From Compostibacter hankyongensis (GTDB lineage Bacteria > Bacteroidota > Bacteroidia > Chitinophagales > Chitinophagaceae): a stretch of DNA of 64,000 nt. The notes beneath the pieces are model-generated. The model did not search any database and was not told the origin of the DNA. It saw nothing but the letters and a program-made list of their open reading frames with translations. Location of the stretch: positions 372,001-436,000 of the forward strand of contig NZ_BAABFN010000022.1 of the NCBI RefSeq assembly GCF_039541075.1. The letters run 5' to 3'. Position 1 is the stretch's first letter; each line of letters begins with the position of its first letter. A program made the position numbers and the translations under genes. Of the stretch, positions 14,764 through 21,917 are shown in pieces.

Positions 14764-15342
14764 TTAATTTTGTTCTTTTCTGATGTTCTTGAAGGGCATA
14801 CCCAGCTCCTTCAGCAGCTCGTAAGCTTCTTCGTTGCTGCCTGCAGACGTCACAAAGGTGATGTCCATGCCATTCATTTTACTTACTTTATCGATGTCGA
14901 TCTCCGGGAAGATGATCTGCTCGGTAATGCCGAGGGTATAGTTTCCGCGGCCGTCAAACGACTTTTCGTTTACGCCTTTGAAGTCGCGCACGCGCGGCAG
15001 GGATACCGAGATCAGGCGGTCCAGGAATTCGAACATGTTCACGCTGCGGAGCGTTACCTTGGCGCCGATCGGCATATGACGACGGAGCTTGAAGTTGGAG
15101 ATGTCCTTGCGGGACAGGGTCGGTACCGCTTTTTGTCCGGATACAGAGCTCATTTCAGCAACGGCGGTATCCACCAGCTTCTTGTCGTTGACGGCGCCGT
15201 TGATGCCCTGGTTCAGGCAGATCTTCTGCAAACGGGGCACCTGCATAATGGATTTGTAGCCGAATTTCTTCATCAGCGCCGGCACTACATCCTGCTGGTA
15301 CTTCTGCTGCAGCCGGGGTATATATTTTTCTGTCGTTGCCAT
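14764..15342 (-). CDS. rplE: 50S ribosomal protein uL5
   Basis: A 192-residue 5S rRNA-associated protein that contacts P-site tRNA. The family motifs VPRLQKICLNQGING, LRRHMPIGAKVTLR and NYTLGITEQIIFPEID are visible. Its ATG shares one base position (15342) with the end of rplX, so the two are translationally coupled. Confidence 0.98.
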   Translation of the reverse strand: MATTEKYIPRLQQKYQQDVVPALMKKFGYKSIMQVPRLQKICLNQGINGAVNDKKLVDTAVAEMSSVSGQKAVPTLSRKDISNFKLRRHMPIGAKVTLRSVNMFEFLDRLISVSLPRVRDFKGVNEKSFDGRGNYTLGITEQIIFPEIDIDKVSKMNGMDITFVTSAGSNEEAYELLKELGMPFKNIRKEQN

Positions 15343-15680
15343 TATTTAACTACCTCCCCTGATTTTTTAAAGATCCGAACGGTTTTCCCATCTTCCTTGC
15401 TGCGGCGCACACGGGCCGGTGCTCCGGCTTTGGCGTCCCACAGCATGACGTTGGAGATGGCGATGGGGGCCTCCTGCTTTACGATGCCGCCGCGGGTATT
15501 CTGTGCGCTGGGCTTGGCATGCTTGGTCACCACGTTCACGCCTTCCACCAGCACCCGGGCTTTTTCGGGAAGCACCTCCAGCACTTTACGCGGCTTGGTC
15601 CTGTCCTTGTCTTCACCCGAGATCACCACCACCTGGTCTCCCTTTCTGATGTTAAACTTGGGTTTGAATCTTGTCTTCAT
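15342..15680 (-). CDS. rplX: 50S ribosomal protein uL24
   Basis: A 112-residue assembly initiator of the large subunit with a KOW motif at its start (IRKGDQVVVISGEDKDR). The overlap of its end with rplE indicates coupling. The 148-bp gap upstream to rplN holds a candidate internal promoter at 15770-15777. Confidence 0.98.
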   Translation of the reverse strand: MKTRFKPKFNIRKGDQVVVISGEDKDRTKPRKVLEVLPEKARVLVEGVNVVTKHAKPSAQNTRGGIVKQEAPIAISNVMLWDAKAGAPARVRRSKEDGKTVRIFKKSGEVVK

Positions 15681-15769
15681 GGTACGAAAACTTATCTTTC
15701 TGTTTTATGGGGTCAGGAGAAGGCCAGCGGCGGATCACCTGATGAAAAATCTTATTATAAAAACGGCCT

Positions 15770-15777
15770 GCAAAGAT
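15770..15777 (-). promoter_or_regulatory. Candidate internal promoter (-7 box) in front of rplX
   Basis: TATCTTTG on the minus strand in the 148-bp rplN-rplX gap. The -33 region reads TTTC about 20 nt upstream, a near match. It could give the spc part of the cluster independent transcription. Confidence 0.5.
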
Positions 15778-15828
15778 AGTTCTTTTTGCCGAAAGCCCAA
15801 GCCATAAAGCTGTCAGGGCTGTCCCGGC

Positions 15829-16197
15829 CTACAGCACTTCCGGAGCCAGGGAGATGATCTTCATGTATCCCTTGTCGCGCAGCTCGCGGGCTACCGGGCC
15901 GAAGATGCGCGTACCCCTGGGGTCGTCGCTGTTGTTCAGCAGCACCACGGCGTTGTCGTCAAAACGGATATAGGAACCGTCTTTGCGGCGCAGCTTGTTT
16001 TTGGTGCGGACGATCACCGCTTTGGTCACGGTACCTTTTTTGATACCGCCGGAGGGAATGGCATCCTTTACCGTCACCACGATCTTGTCTCCTATCTTGG
16101 CGGTGGACTGCCCGGAATTGCCCAATACCCGGATGCATAATACTTCCTTGGCGCCGCTGTTATCTGCTACATTCAGCCTGGATTCTTGCTGTATCAT
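15829..16197 (-). CDS. rplN: 50S ribosomal protein uL14
   Basis: A 122-residue protein at the subunit interface. MIQQESRLNVADNSGAKEV at the start, SGGIKKGTVTKAVIVRT in the middle and the ending VREL-type segment (ARELRDKGYMKIISLAPEVL) are canonical. It lies between rpsQ and rplX. The gap to rpsQ contains low-complexity filler. Confidence 0.98.
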   Translation of the reverse strand: MIQQESRLNVADNSGAKEVLCIRVLGNSGQSTAKIGDKIVVTVKDAIPSGGIKKGTVTKAVIVRTKNKLRRKDGSYIRFDDNAVVLLNNSDDPRGTRIFGPVARELRDKGYMKIISLAPEVL

Positions 16198-16199
16198 TT

Positions 16200-16270
16200 T
16201 TTCCCATTTGAAATTTGAGGTTCGAGATTTGAGATTGAGTACTTCAAATCAGCAACTCCAAATCAGAAAC
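16200..16270. repeat. Low-complexity filler repeat inside the ribosomal cluster
   Basis: TTTGAAATTTGAGG, GAGATTTGAGATTGAG and AATCAGCAACTCCAAATCAGAAACTG fill the rpsQ-rplN gap. The same TTTGAGGTTT/GAATTTGAGATTT wording recurs upstream of the SusC gene near 49321-49375, so this is a dispersed intergenic repeat type. Confidence 0.55.
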
Positions 16271-16274
16271 TGAA

Positions 16275-16532
16275 TTATTTTGCTTTCTCGATGATCTCCA
16301 CCAGCCTCCAGCGCTTTTGCTTGCTCAGGGGACGTGTTTCCATGATCAGCACCCGGTCGCCCTCGGTGCACTCATTCTTGTCGTCGTGCGCCATGAACTT
16401 GGTGGTCTTTTTTACAAACTTACCGTAGATAGGGTGCTTCACCCGGCGTTCCACGTTTACCGCGATGGTTTTGTCCATCTTGTTGCTGGACACGATCCCG
16501 ATCCTGGTTTTTCTTAAGTTTCTTTCAGCCAT
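16275..16532 (-). CDS. rpsQ: 30S ribosomal protein uS17
   Basis: An 85-residue OB-fold protein and 16S assembly factor. I chose the ATG at 16532 (MAERNLRKTRIGIVSSNKMD) because that is the conserved start. It overlaps the last eight bases of rpmC (ATGGCTGA). Upstream in-frame ATGs at 16541 and 16556 lie inside rpmC. The C-terminal part (GDRVLIMETRPLSKQKRWRL) is typical. Confidence 0.97.
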   Translation of the reverse strand: MAERNLRKTRIGIVSSNKMDKTIAVNVERRVKHPIYGKFVKKTTKFMAHDDKNECTEGDRVLIMETRPLSKQKRWRLVEIIEKAK

Positions 16533-16749
16533 GATTGACATTATTTGTGTTTGCACCGCGTTCTCTTGTTCTCAATTCGGTCTTTAACCGGGCAATATCG
16601 CGACGCAGCTCGCGGATATTCATCGGATTCTCAATGGGAGAGACAGCATGGCCGAATTTCAGTTTTTTCAGTCGTACTTCCTCTTCCGCTATCCGGCTTT
16701 GCAGGTCCACTTCGCTCAGTGATTTGAGGTCCGCTTTCTCTTTTGCCAT
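16525..16749 (-). CDS. rpmC: 50S ribosomal protein uL29
   Basis: A 74-residue protein at the exit-tunnel rim. MAKEKADLKSLSEVDL marks the start at 16749; the open frame extends 16 codons further but has no family match there. The motif RRDIARLKTELRTRE is conserved. It overlaps rpsQ by eight bases. Confidence 0.96.
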   Translation of the reverse strand: MAKEKADLKSLSEVDLQSRIAEEEVRLKKLKFGHAVSPIENPMNIRELRRDIARLKTELRTRERGANTNNVNHG

Positions 16750-16811
16750 GGTATTGTTTTTTATCTTTTTACAGGAGCTCCGGTGCTTTGTTGCCAAAGC
16801 GTTTCGGAAGC

Positions 16812-17237
16812 TTATCCCTCATAATCATAATCGTGCCGTATCACGAACTTGGTACGGATCGGCAGCTTGGATGCCGCCAGCTGCAGGGCTTCGCGGGCGA
16901 TCTGCAGGGTCACCCCGTCTATTTCAAACAGGATGCGGCCCGGCTTTACCACGGCGGCCCAATGATCCGGACCACCCTTTCCCTTACCCATACGTACTTC
17001 AGCGGGTTTCCGGGTCACGGGCTTGTCGGGGAAGATGCGTATCCACACATTTCCTTCACGTTTCATATGACGGGTCAGCGCCACACGGGAAGCCTCGATC
17101 TGCCGGTCGGTGATCCACTGCGGCTCCAGGGCTTTCAGCGCGAAGGAGCCGAAGGCGATGGTAGCGCCGCGCTGGGCGTTCCCCTTCATGCGGCCTTTCT
17201 GCTGCTTCCGGTGTTTCGTCTTTTTGGGCTGTAACAT
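16812..17237 (-). CDS. rplP: 50S ribosomal protein uL16
   Basis: A 141-residue protein near the tRNA-binding site of the large subunit. MLQPKKTKHRKQQKGRMKG at the start and VTRKPAEVRMGKGKGGPDHW in the centre are diagnostic. It lies between rpsC and rpmC. Confidence 0.98.
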   Translation of the reverse strand: MLQPKKTKHRKQQKGRMKGNAQRGATIAFGSFALKALEPQWITDRQIEASRVALTRHMKREGNVWIRIFPDKPVTRKPAEVRMGKGKGGPDHWAAVVKPGRILFEIDGVTLQIAREALQLAASKLPIRTKFVIRHDYDYEG

Positions 17238-17260
17238 TTCTTAAATATTTAACGATGTTG

Positions 17261-18007
17261 CTATCTTCTTCTTCCTCCGCCGCCGTGACCGCCTCTGCCG
17301 CCGCGTCCGCCGCCGGGAGGTCCGCTTCTTTCTCCGCCTTCCTTACCGCCGACGAGGTTCGGGTTCAGATCGCGCTTGCCCAGGATCTCTCCTTTGCAGA
17401 TCCATACCTTGATGCCGATCTTCCCGTATACGGTCTGGGCAAACAGTTCGGCATAGTCGATATCCATACGGAAAGTATGGAGGGGGGTTCTGCCCTGCTT
17501 GATCTCTTCGGAGCGGGCGATCTCCGCGCCGCCGAGGCGTCCGCTCACCTTTACCTTGATGCCTTCCGCACCCATGCGGAGCGCGGTGGCGATGGCCATC
17601 TTGATGGCCCGTTTGTAATTGATACGGCTTTCGATCTGCCGGGCTATGGTTTCTCCTACGATATTGGCATCCACTTCGGGGCGGCGTATCTCAAGGATAT
17701 TGATCTGTACATCCGCCTTGCCCGTCAGCTTCTTCAGCTCTTCCTTGATCCGGTCCACCTCTCCGCCTCCTTTACCGATGATGATACCGGGCTTGGAGGT
17801 ATGGATGGTAATGATCAGCTTTCCGAGGGTACGTTCGATCACGATCCGGGATATCCCGCCCTTGTTGATACGGGCATTCAGGTAGGTCCTGATCCTATGA
17901 TCCTCGATCAGCTTGGGTGCAAAGTCCTTTTTGCTTCCGTACCAGTTGGAGTCCCAACCGCGGATGATCCCCAGGCGGTTCCCAATCGGATTCGTTTTTT
18001 GGCCCAT
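17261..18007 (-). CDS. rpsC: 30S ribosomal protein uS3
   Basis: A 248-residue mRNA-entry protein. MGQKTNPIGNRLGIIRGWDS starts it, the KH domain with GIIIGKGGGEVDRIKEEL is at ~78-95, and the C-terminal domain includes RTPLHTFRMDIDYA. The tail beyond ~225 is a Gly/Arg-rich RGGRGGHGGGGRRR low-complexity run, longer than usual. Confidence 0.98.
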   Translation of the reverse strand: MGQKTNPIGNRLGIIRGWDSNWYGSKKDFAPKLIEDHRIRTYLNARINKGGISRIVIERTLGKLIITIHTSKPGIIIGKGGGEVDRIKEELKKLTGKADVQINILEIRRPEVDANIVGETIARQIESRINYKRAIKMAIATALRMGAEGIKVKVSGRLGGAEIARSEEIKQGRTPLHTFRMDIDYAELFAQTVYGKIGIKVWICKGEILGKRDLNPNLVGGKEGGERSGPPGGGRGGRGGHGGGGRRR

Positions 18008-18043
18008 TCTTTATGGATTGTATTGAATATGAATGATAAAATG

Positions 18044-18424
18044 TTATGCTTTGGCTCCGGCCTTCTTCCCTGCGGCGGACGGCTGGCGGCTGTCCACCAC
18101 GATGGTCACATGATTGCTCCGCTTGCGCACCCGGTAGCCGCGGCCCTGCGGGGCGGGGCGCATCCGCTTGAGGGTGCTTCCCCCGTCTACAAACACGGTC
18201 TTCACAAACAGACCGGCATCTTCCACACGCGCCTCTTCGTTTTTCTGCTTCCAGTTGCTGACCGCGGAAAGCAATAATTTTTCCAGCGGGCCGCTCGGAT
18301 GCTTGGGATGGTATTTCAGCACGTTGAGCGCTTTTTCCACCTCCATTCCGCGGATGAGGTCGGCCAGCAGCCGCATCTTGCGGGTGGAGGTCGGGTTATT
18401 TCTCAGCTTGGCTACTGCTTCCAT
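18044..18424 (-). CDS. rplV: 50S ribosomal protein uL22
   Basis: A 126-residue exit-tunnel protein; its beta-hairpin (RMRPAPQGRGYRVRKRSNHV, ~90-109) reaches into the tunnel. The N-terminal region STRKMRLLADLIRGMEVEKA is typical. It ends with a short Ala/Lys-rich tail. Confidence 0.98.
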   Translation of the reverse strand: MEAVAKLRNNPTSTRKMRLLADLIRGMEVEKALNVLKYHPKHPSGPLEKLLLSAVSNWKQKNEEARVEDAGLFVKTVFVDGGSTLKRMRPAPQGRGYRVRKRSNHVTIVVDSRQPSAAGKKAGAKA

Positions 18425-18469
18425 TGCTTTGTTTATTATATGCTTGGTTGTCTTTATATCGGGCGTACC

Positions 18470-18736
18470 TTACTTTTTGTTACCGTGTCCTTTAAAGTTC
18501 CGGGTAGGGGCAAACTCGCCCAGCTTATGTCCTACCATAAACTCGGTCACATACACGGGGATGAACTTGTTCCCGTTGTGTACGGCAAAGGTATGTCCCA
18601 CAAAATCCGGGGTAATGGTGGAGCGGCGACTCCAGGTCTTCACCACCGATTTCTTCAGGGTCCCTTCATTCATCGACAGCACCTTCTTTTCCAGCGGCTG
18701 GGCGACATAAGGACCTTTCTTGATTGAACGAGCCAT
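18470..18736 (-). CDS. rpsS: 30S ribosomal protein uS19
   Basis: An 88-residue head protein. MARSIKKGPYV, WSRRSTITPDFVGHTFAVHN and GHKLGEFAPTRNFKGHGNKK are conserved uS19 segments. It begins 18 bp after the rplB stop. Confidence 0.98.
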   Translation of the reverse strand: MARSIKKGPYVAQPLEKKVLSMNEGTLKKSVVKTWSRRSTITPDFVGHTFAVHNGNKFIPVYVTEFMVGHKLGEFAPTRNFKGHGNKK

Positions 18737-18754
18737 AAGGTTGATTTGATGATA

Positions 18755-19585
18755 TTATAATTTCTTTCCGTTTTTCCGTTGAATGATCAGCTTATCCGAT
18801 CCTTTCTGCTTGCGTGTCTTGAGTCCTTTGGCGTATTTGCCGGTCCGGGAGCGGGGGTGACCGCCGGAGGCTTTTCCTTCGCCACCGCCCATCGGGTGGT
18901 CTACGGGGTTCATGGCTACGCCGCGGTTGCGGGGGCGGGTGCCTTTCCAGCGGTTACGGCCGGCCTTGCCCACAGATTCGAGGGCATGATCCGAGTTGGA
19001 CACGGTGCCCACGGTGGCGGAGCAGGTGATCAGCACCTTTCTCAGCTCCCCGGAAGGCATCTTCAGTACGGCATATTTCTCTTCCTTGGCATTGAGCTGG
19101 GCATAGGTGCCGGCGCTGCGGGCGATGATGCCGCCCTGGCCGGGCTGCAGCTCAATATTGTGCACCACGGTACCCAGGGGCATATTCCTGAGCAGCAGGG
19201 CATTGCCCACTTCCGGAGCCACGGTATCGCCGCTGACCACGGTGCTGCCGACCTGGAGCCCCTGCGGGGCCAGGATATACCGCTTTTCGCCGTCTGCATA
19301 GCTCAGCAGGGCGATAAAGGCGCTGCGGTTGGGATCATACTCGATGCTCTTTACCGTAGCGGGGATGTCTTTTTTGTTGCGCTTGAAATCGACCTTGCGG
19401 TAGGCCTGCTTGTGTCCTCCGCCGATATAGCGCATGGAGCGCCGGCCCTGCACGTTCCGTCCGCCCGTCTTTTTCTTGGGCTCCAGCAGGCTTTTCTCGG
19501 GCTGATCGGTCGTAATTTCAGCAAATGCGTTCCCGATTCTCCAGCGGGTGCCGGCGGTAACGGGTTTGAATTTCTTTAATGCCAT
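18755..19585 (-). CDS. rplB: 50S ribosomal protein uL2
   Basis: A 276-residue protein needed for subunit association and peptidyl transfer. The C-terminal motif with the essential histidine, RGVAMNPVDHPMGGGEGKAS, is intact, as is RRSMRYIGGGHKQAYRKVDF near residue 50. The length is normal. Confidence 0.98.
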   Translation of the reverse strand: MALKKFKPVTAGTRWRIGNAFAEITTDQPEKSLLEPKKKTGGRNVQGRRSMRYIGGGHKQAYRKVDFKRNKKDIPATVKSIEYDPNRSAFIALLSYADGEKRYILAPQGLQVGSTVVSGDTVAPEVGNALLLRNMPLGTVVHNIELQPGQGGIIARSAGTYAQLNAKEEKYAVLKMPSGELRKVLITCSATVGTVSNSDHALESVGKAGRNRWKGTRPRNRGVAMNPVDHPMGGGEGKASGGHPRSRTGKYAKGLKTRKQKGSDKLIIQRKNGKKL

Positions 19586-19650
19586 TTCTTCAACTTTTGC
19601 GGCAGTTGACTGCCTTTCCTTTTATAGTGCTTCCCGGCGGGAAAAGCAGC

Positions 19651-19950
19651 TTAGATATTTGCAAACAGGTCGATGGTCTCTCCTTCGGCCAGCTTCACGG
19701 TAGCCTTTTTGTAAGGCGGACGGCGGCCGGAGACAAAACCCGATTTGGTGTACCGGAACTTATTCTTTCCGGGAATGGTGTGGGTATTTACGGTATCCAC
19801 GGTTACCCCGTAAAATGCTTCCACGGCCTTTTTGATCTCCAGCTTGTTGGCGGCCCTGGCCACAACAAAGGTGTAGCTACCCAGCTTGTCAGTCTGGTTA
19901 TTGGCTTTTTCCGTTACCACGGGGCGGATCAAAATGTCTGAACTTTTCAT
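19651..19950 (-). CDS. rplW: 50S ribosomal protein uL23
   Basis: A 99-residue protein at the tunnel exit and the docking site for trigger factor and SRP. ILIRPVVTEKANNQTDKLGS and FVVARAANKLEIKKAVEAFY are the expected segments. It lies between rplD and rplB. Confidence 0.98.
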   Translation of the reverse strand: MKSSDILIRPVVTEKANNQTDKLGSYTFVVARAANKLEIKKAVEAFYGVTVDTVNTHTIPGKNKFRYTKSGFVSGRRPPYKKATVKLAEGETIDLFANI

Positions 19951-19962
19951 GTCTGGGTCTGT

Positions 19963-20658
19963 TTACGCTTGCGCGGCGGGCGCTTCCCCGGCCGCTGCCT
20001 GTACGTCGTTGTTATTTTCGCCCGTTGCTTCCCCGCTCTGCGCAAATATCTTGGCGGCGCTTTCCGAGAAAACAAGGTAATGGCTGTTCATGATGTCGTA
20101 GGTGTTGATATCGCTCAGCAGGGCGCCCAGCACGGTAGGCACATTGCGCATGGAGCGGTACAGCACATCGTTGTATTCCGGCGTCACAAAGAGGGTACGC
20201 TTGCCGTCGACATTGATCTGCAGGTTTTTCAGCACTTTTACGAAATCCTGGGTCCTGGGCGTTTCGGGCTGCAGGTCTTCCAGCACCAGGATGCTGTTTT
20301 CCTTGGCCTTATGGGCAAGGGCGGATACCTTGGCCAGGTCTTTCACCTTGCGGTTCAGCTTGAAGCTGTAGTCGCGGGGTTTGGGGCCGAAGATGGTGCC
20401 GCCGCCGCGGAACAGCGGGTTGCGGATATTCCCCTTGCGGGATCCGCCGGTACCCTTCTGCCGGTGCAGCTTCCGGGAGGAGCCTTTTACTTCCAGCCGG
20501 GTCTTTACCTTATGGGTGCCCTGGCGCTGTGCGGCCAGGTGCTGCTTTACCGACAGCCAGATCACATGATCGTTCGGTTCCGTCCCGAAAATCTCGTCCG
20601 GCAGTTCAACGGTTCTTCCGGTCTGCTGTCCTTCCTTATTTAAAACGTTGAGTTGCAT
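19963..20658 (-). CDS. rplD: 50S ribosomal protein uL4
   Basis: A 231-residue tunnel-constriction protein. The loop with KLHRQKGTGGSRKGNIRNPL (~62-81) is the tunnel extension. The C-terminal ~20 residues after FAQSGEATG are low complexity (Ala-rich). The start is two bases after the rplC stop. No Shine-Dalgarno is visible. Confidence 0.98.
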   Translation of the reverse strand: MQLNVLNKEGQQTGRTVELPDEIFGTEPNDHVIWLSVKQHLAAQRQGTHKVKTRLEVKGSSRKLHRQKGTGGSRKGNIRNPLFRGGGTIFGPKPRDYSFKLNRKVKDLAKVSALAHKAKENSILVLEDLQPETPRTQDFVKVLKNLQINVDGKRTLFVTPEYNDVLYRSMRNVPTVLGALLSDINTYDIMNSHYLVFSESAAKIFAQSGEATGENNNDVQAAAGEAPAAQA

Positions 20659-20659
20659 A

Positions 20660-21283
20660 TCAGTTTTGAATTAAAACGATGGAACCAATGTGACCGGGAA
20701 CGGAGCCACTTACCAGTATATAATTCTTATCCGGGAATATCTTTACTACCCGCAGCCCTTTCACCTTCACGCGCTCGGCGCCCATCTGGCCGGCCATGCG
20801 CATGCCCTTGAACACGCGGGAGGGGAACGAGGAGCCGCCTACCGAGCCGGGAGCCCGCTGGCGGTCGTGCTGGCCGTGGGAGGATTCGCCCACACCGCTG
20901 AAGCCATGGCGTTTTACCACCCCCTGGAATCCCTTTCCCTTGGAGGTACCCACTACATCTACTTTTTCGCCTTCGGCAAATATTTCACAGGTGAGGGCTT
21001 CACCCAGGGCTTTTTCTATGCTGCTGTCCGGGTTGCGGAGCTCGCGTACGATACGTTTGGGGGCTGTGCCGGCTTTGGAGAAGTGCTGCCGGAGCGCTTT
21101 GGGGGTGTTTTTTTCCTTGCGATCGCCAAAAGCAATCTGGAGGGCCTGATAACCGTCGGTATCTGCTGTTTTTACCTGGGTTACCACACAGGGACCAGCT
21201 TCGATGATGGTGCAGGCGGTCTGCTTACCATTCGGCTCAAAAATGCTGGTCATGCCGATCTTCTTACCAATGATCCCTTTCAT
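20660..21283 (-). CDS. rplC: 50S ribosomal protein uL3
   Basis: A 207-residue early-assembly protein. I chose the ATG at 21283 because MKGIIGKKIGMTSIFEPNG is the conserved start; an in-frame ATG at 21298 would add five residues. KGKGFQGVVKRHGFSGV and RVFKGMRMAGQMGAERV are characteristic. Confidence 0.97.
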   Translation of the reverse strand: MKGIIGKKIGMTSIFEPNGKQTACTIIEAGPCVVTQVKTADTDGYQALQIAFGDRKEKNTPKALRQHFSKAGTAPKRIVRELRNPDSSIEKALGEALTCEIFAEGEKVDVVGTSKGKGFQGVVKRHGFSGVGESSHGQHDRQRAPGSVGGSSFPSRVFKGMRMAGQMGAERVKVKGLRVVKIFPDKNYILVSGSVPGHIGSIVLIQN

Positions 21284-21356
21284 GACTGTTACTTTCACCC
21301 AGCGCCTGAGGGTGTTTCGTGCTCTCCTCAGGATGGGCCGTTCTCAATATGTTTTG

Positions 21357-21662
21357 TCAGGCCTTGATCTCCACGTCTACACCGGAGGGCAGGTCCAGCT
21401 TGGACAGCGCATCCACGGTACGGGACGAGGAGGTATAAATATCCAGCAGGCGCTTGTGGGTGCTCAGCTGGAACTGTTCGCGCGCTTTCTTGTTCACGTG
21501 CGGCGACTTCAGTACGGTAAAGATCTTCTTTTCCGTGGGCAGGGGAATAGGGCCGGTTACCACTGCACCGGTGCTGCGCACGGTTTTTACGATCTTCTCG
21601 GCGGATTTATCAACCAGATTATGATCGTAAGATTTCAGTTTGATACGGATTCTTTGTGACAT
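21357..21662 (-). CDS. rpsJ: 30S ribosomal protein uS10
   Basis: A 101-residue head protein, also the NusE partner in antitermination. MSQRIRIKLKSYDHNLVDKS, PIPLPTEKKIFTVLKSPHVN and THKRLLDIYTS are the family segments. The ATG at 21662 follows a strong promoter by about 40 nt. The longer open frame upstream crosses that promoter and the fusA terminator and is discarded. It is the first gene of the S10-spc cluster. Confidence 0.98.
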   Translation of the reverse strand: MSQRIRIKLKSYDHNLVDKSAEKIVKTVRSTGAVVTGPIPLPTEKKIFTVLKSPHVNKKAREQFQLSTHKRLLDIYTSSSRTVDALSKLDLPSGVDVEIKA

Positions 21663-21707
21663 ACGGGTATATATAAATCTGCGCTTACCACCCAATTTTT
21701 GGGACGG

Positions 21708-21738
21708 CAAAGGTAAGCGGATTATTTGATATTGCAAA
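21708..21738 (-). promoter_or_regulatory. Promoter of the S10 ribosomal operon
   Basis: TTTG (21735-21738), 19 nt, TACCTTTG (21708-21715) on the minus strand, an exact consensus match in sequence and spacing. Transcription would start near 21701. The short leader has a small hairpin CCCAA-AAA-TTGGG. Confidence 0.85.
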
Positions 21739-21844
21739 GAAAAGCGGGCAAAGATTTTTCTGCTTTCCTGCTTCCGGACCGGGTTTTTGGCGGTTTTCCG
21801 CAAAACGCCTTGCGGTTCCCCGCAAAATCCCGGCGGCTTCCGGC

Positions 21845-21874
21845 AAAAAAACCACCCGGCGCAGGGCCGGGTGG
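21845..21874 (-). terminator. Intrinsic terminator of fusA
   Basis: On the minus strand CCACCCGG-loop-CCGGGTGG is followed by seven T. It isolates fusA from the S10 operon promoter downstream. Confidence 0.85.
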
Positions 21875-21917
21875 ACATTTATTTTCAGTATTTCCCTGTT
21901 CCGGGCACGGGGCCGGC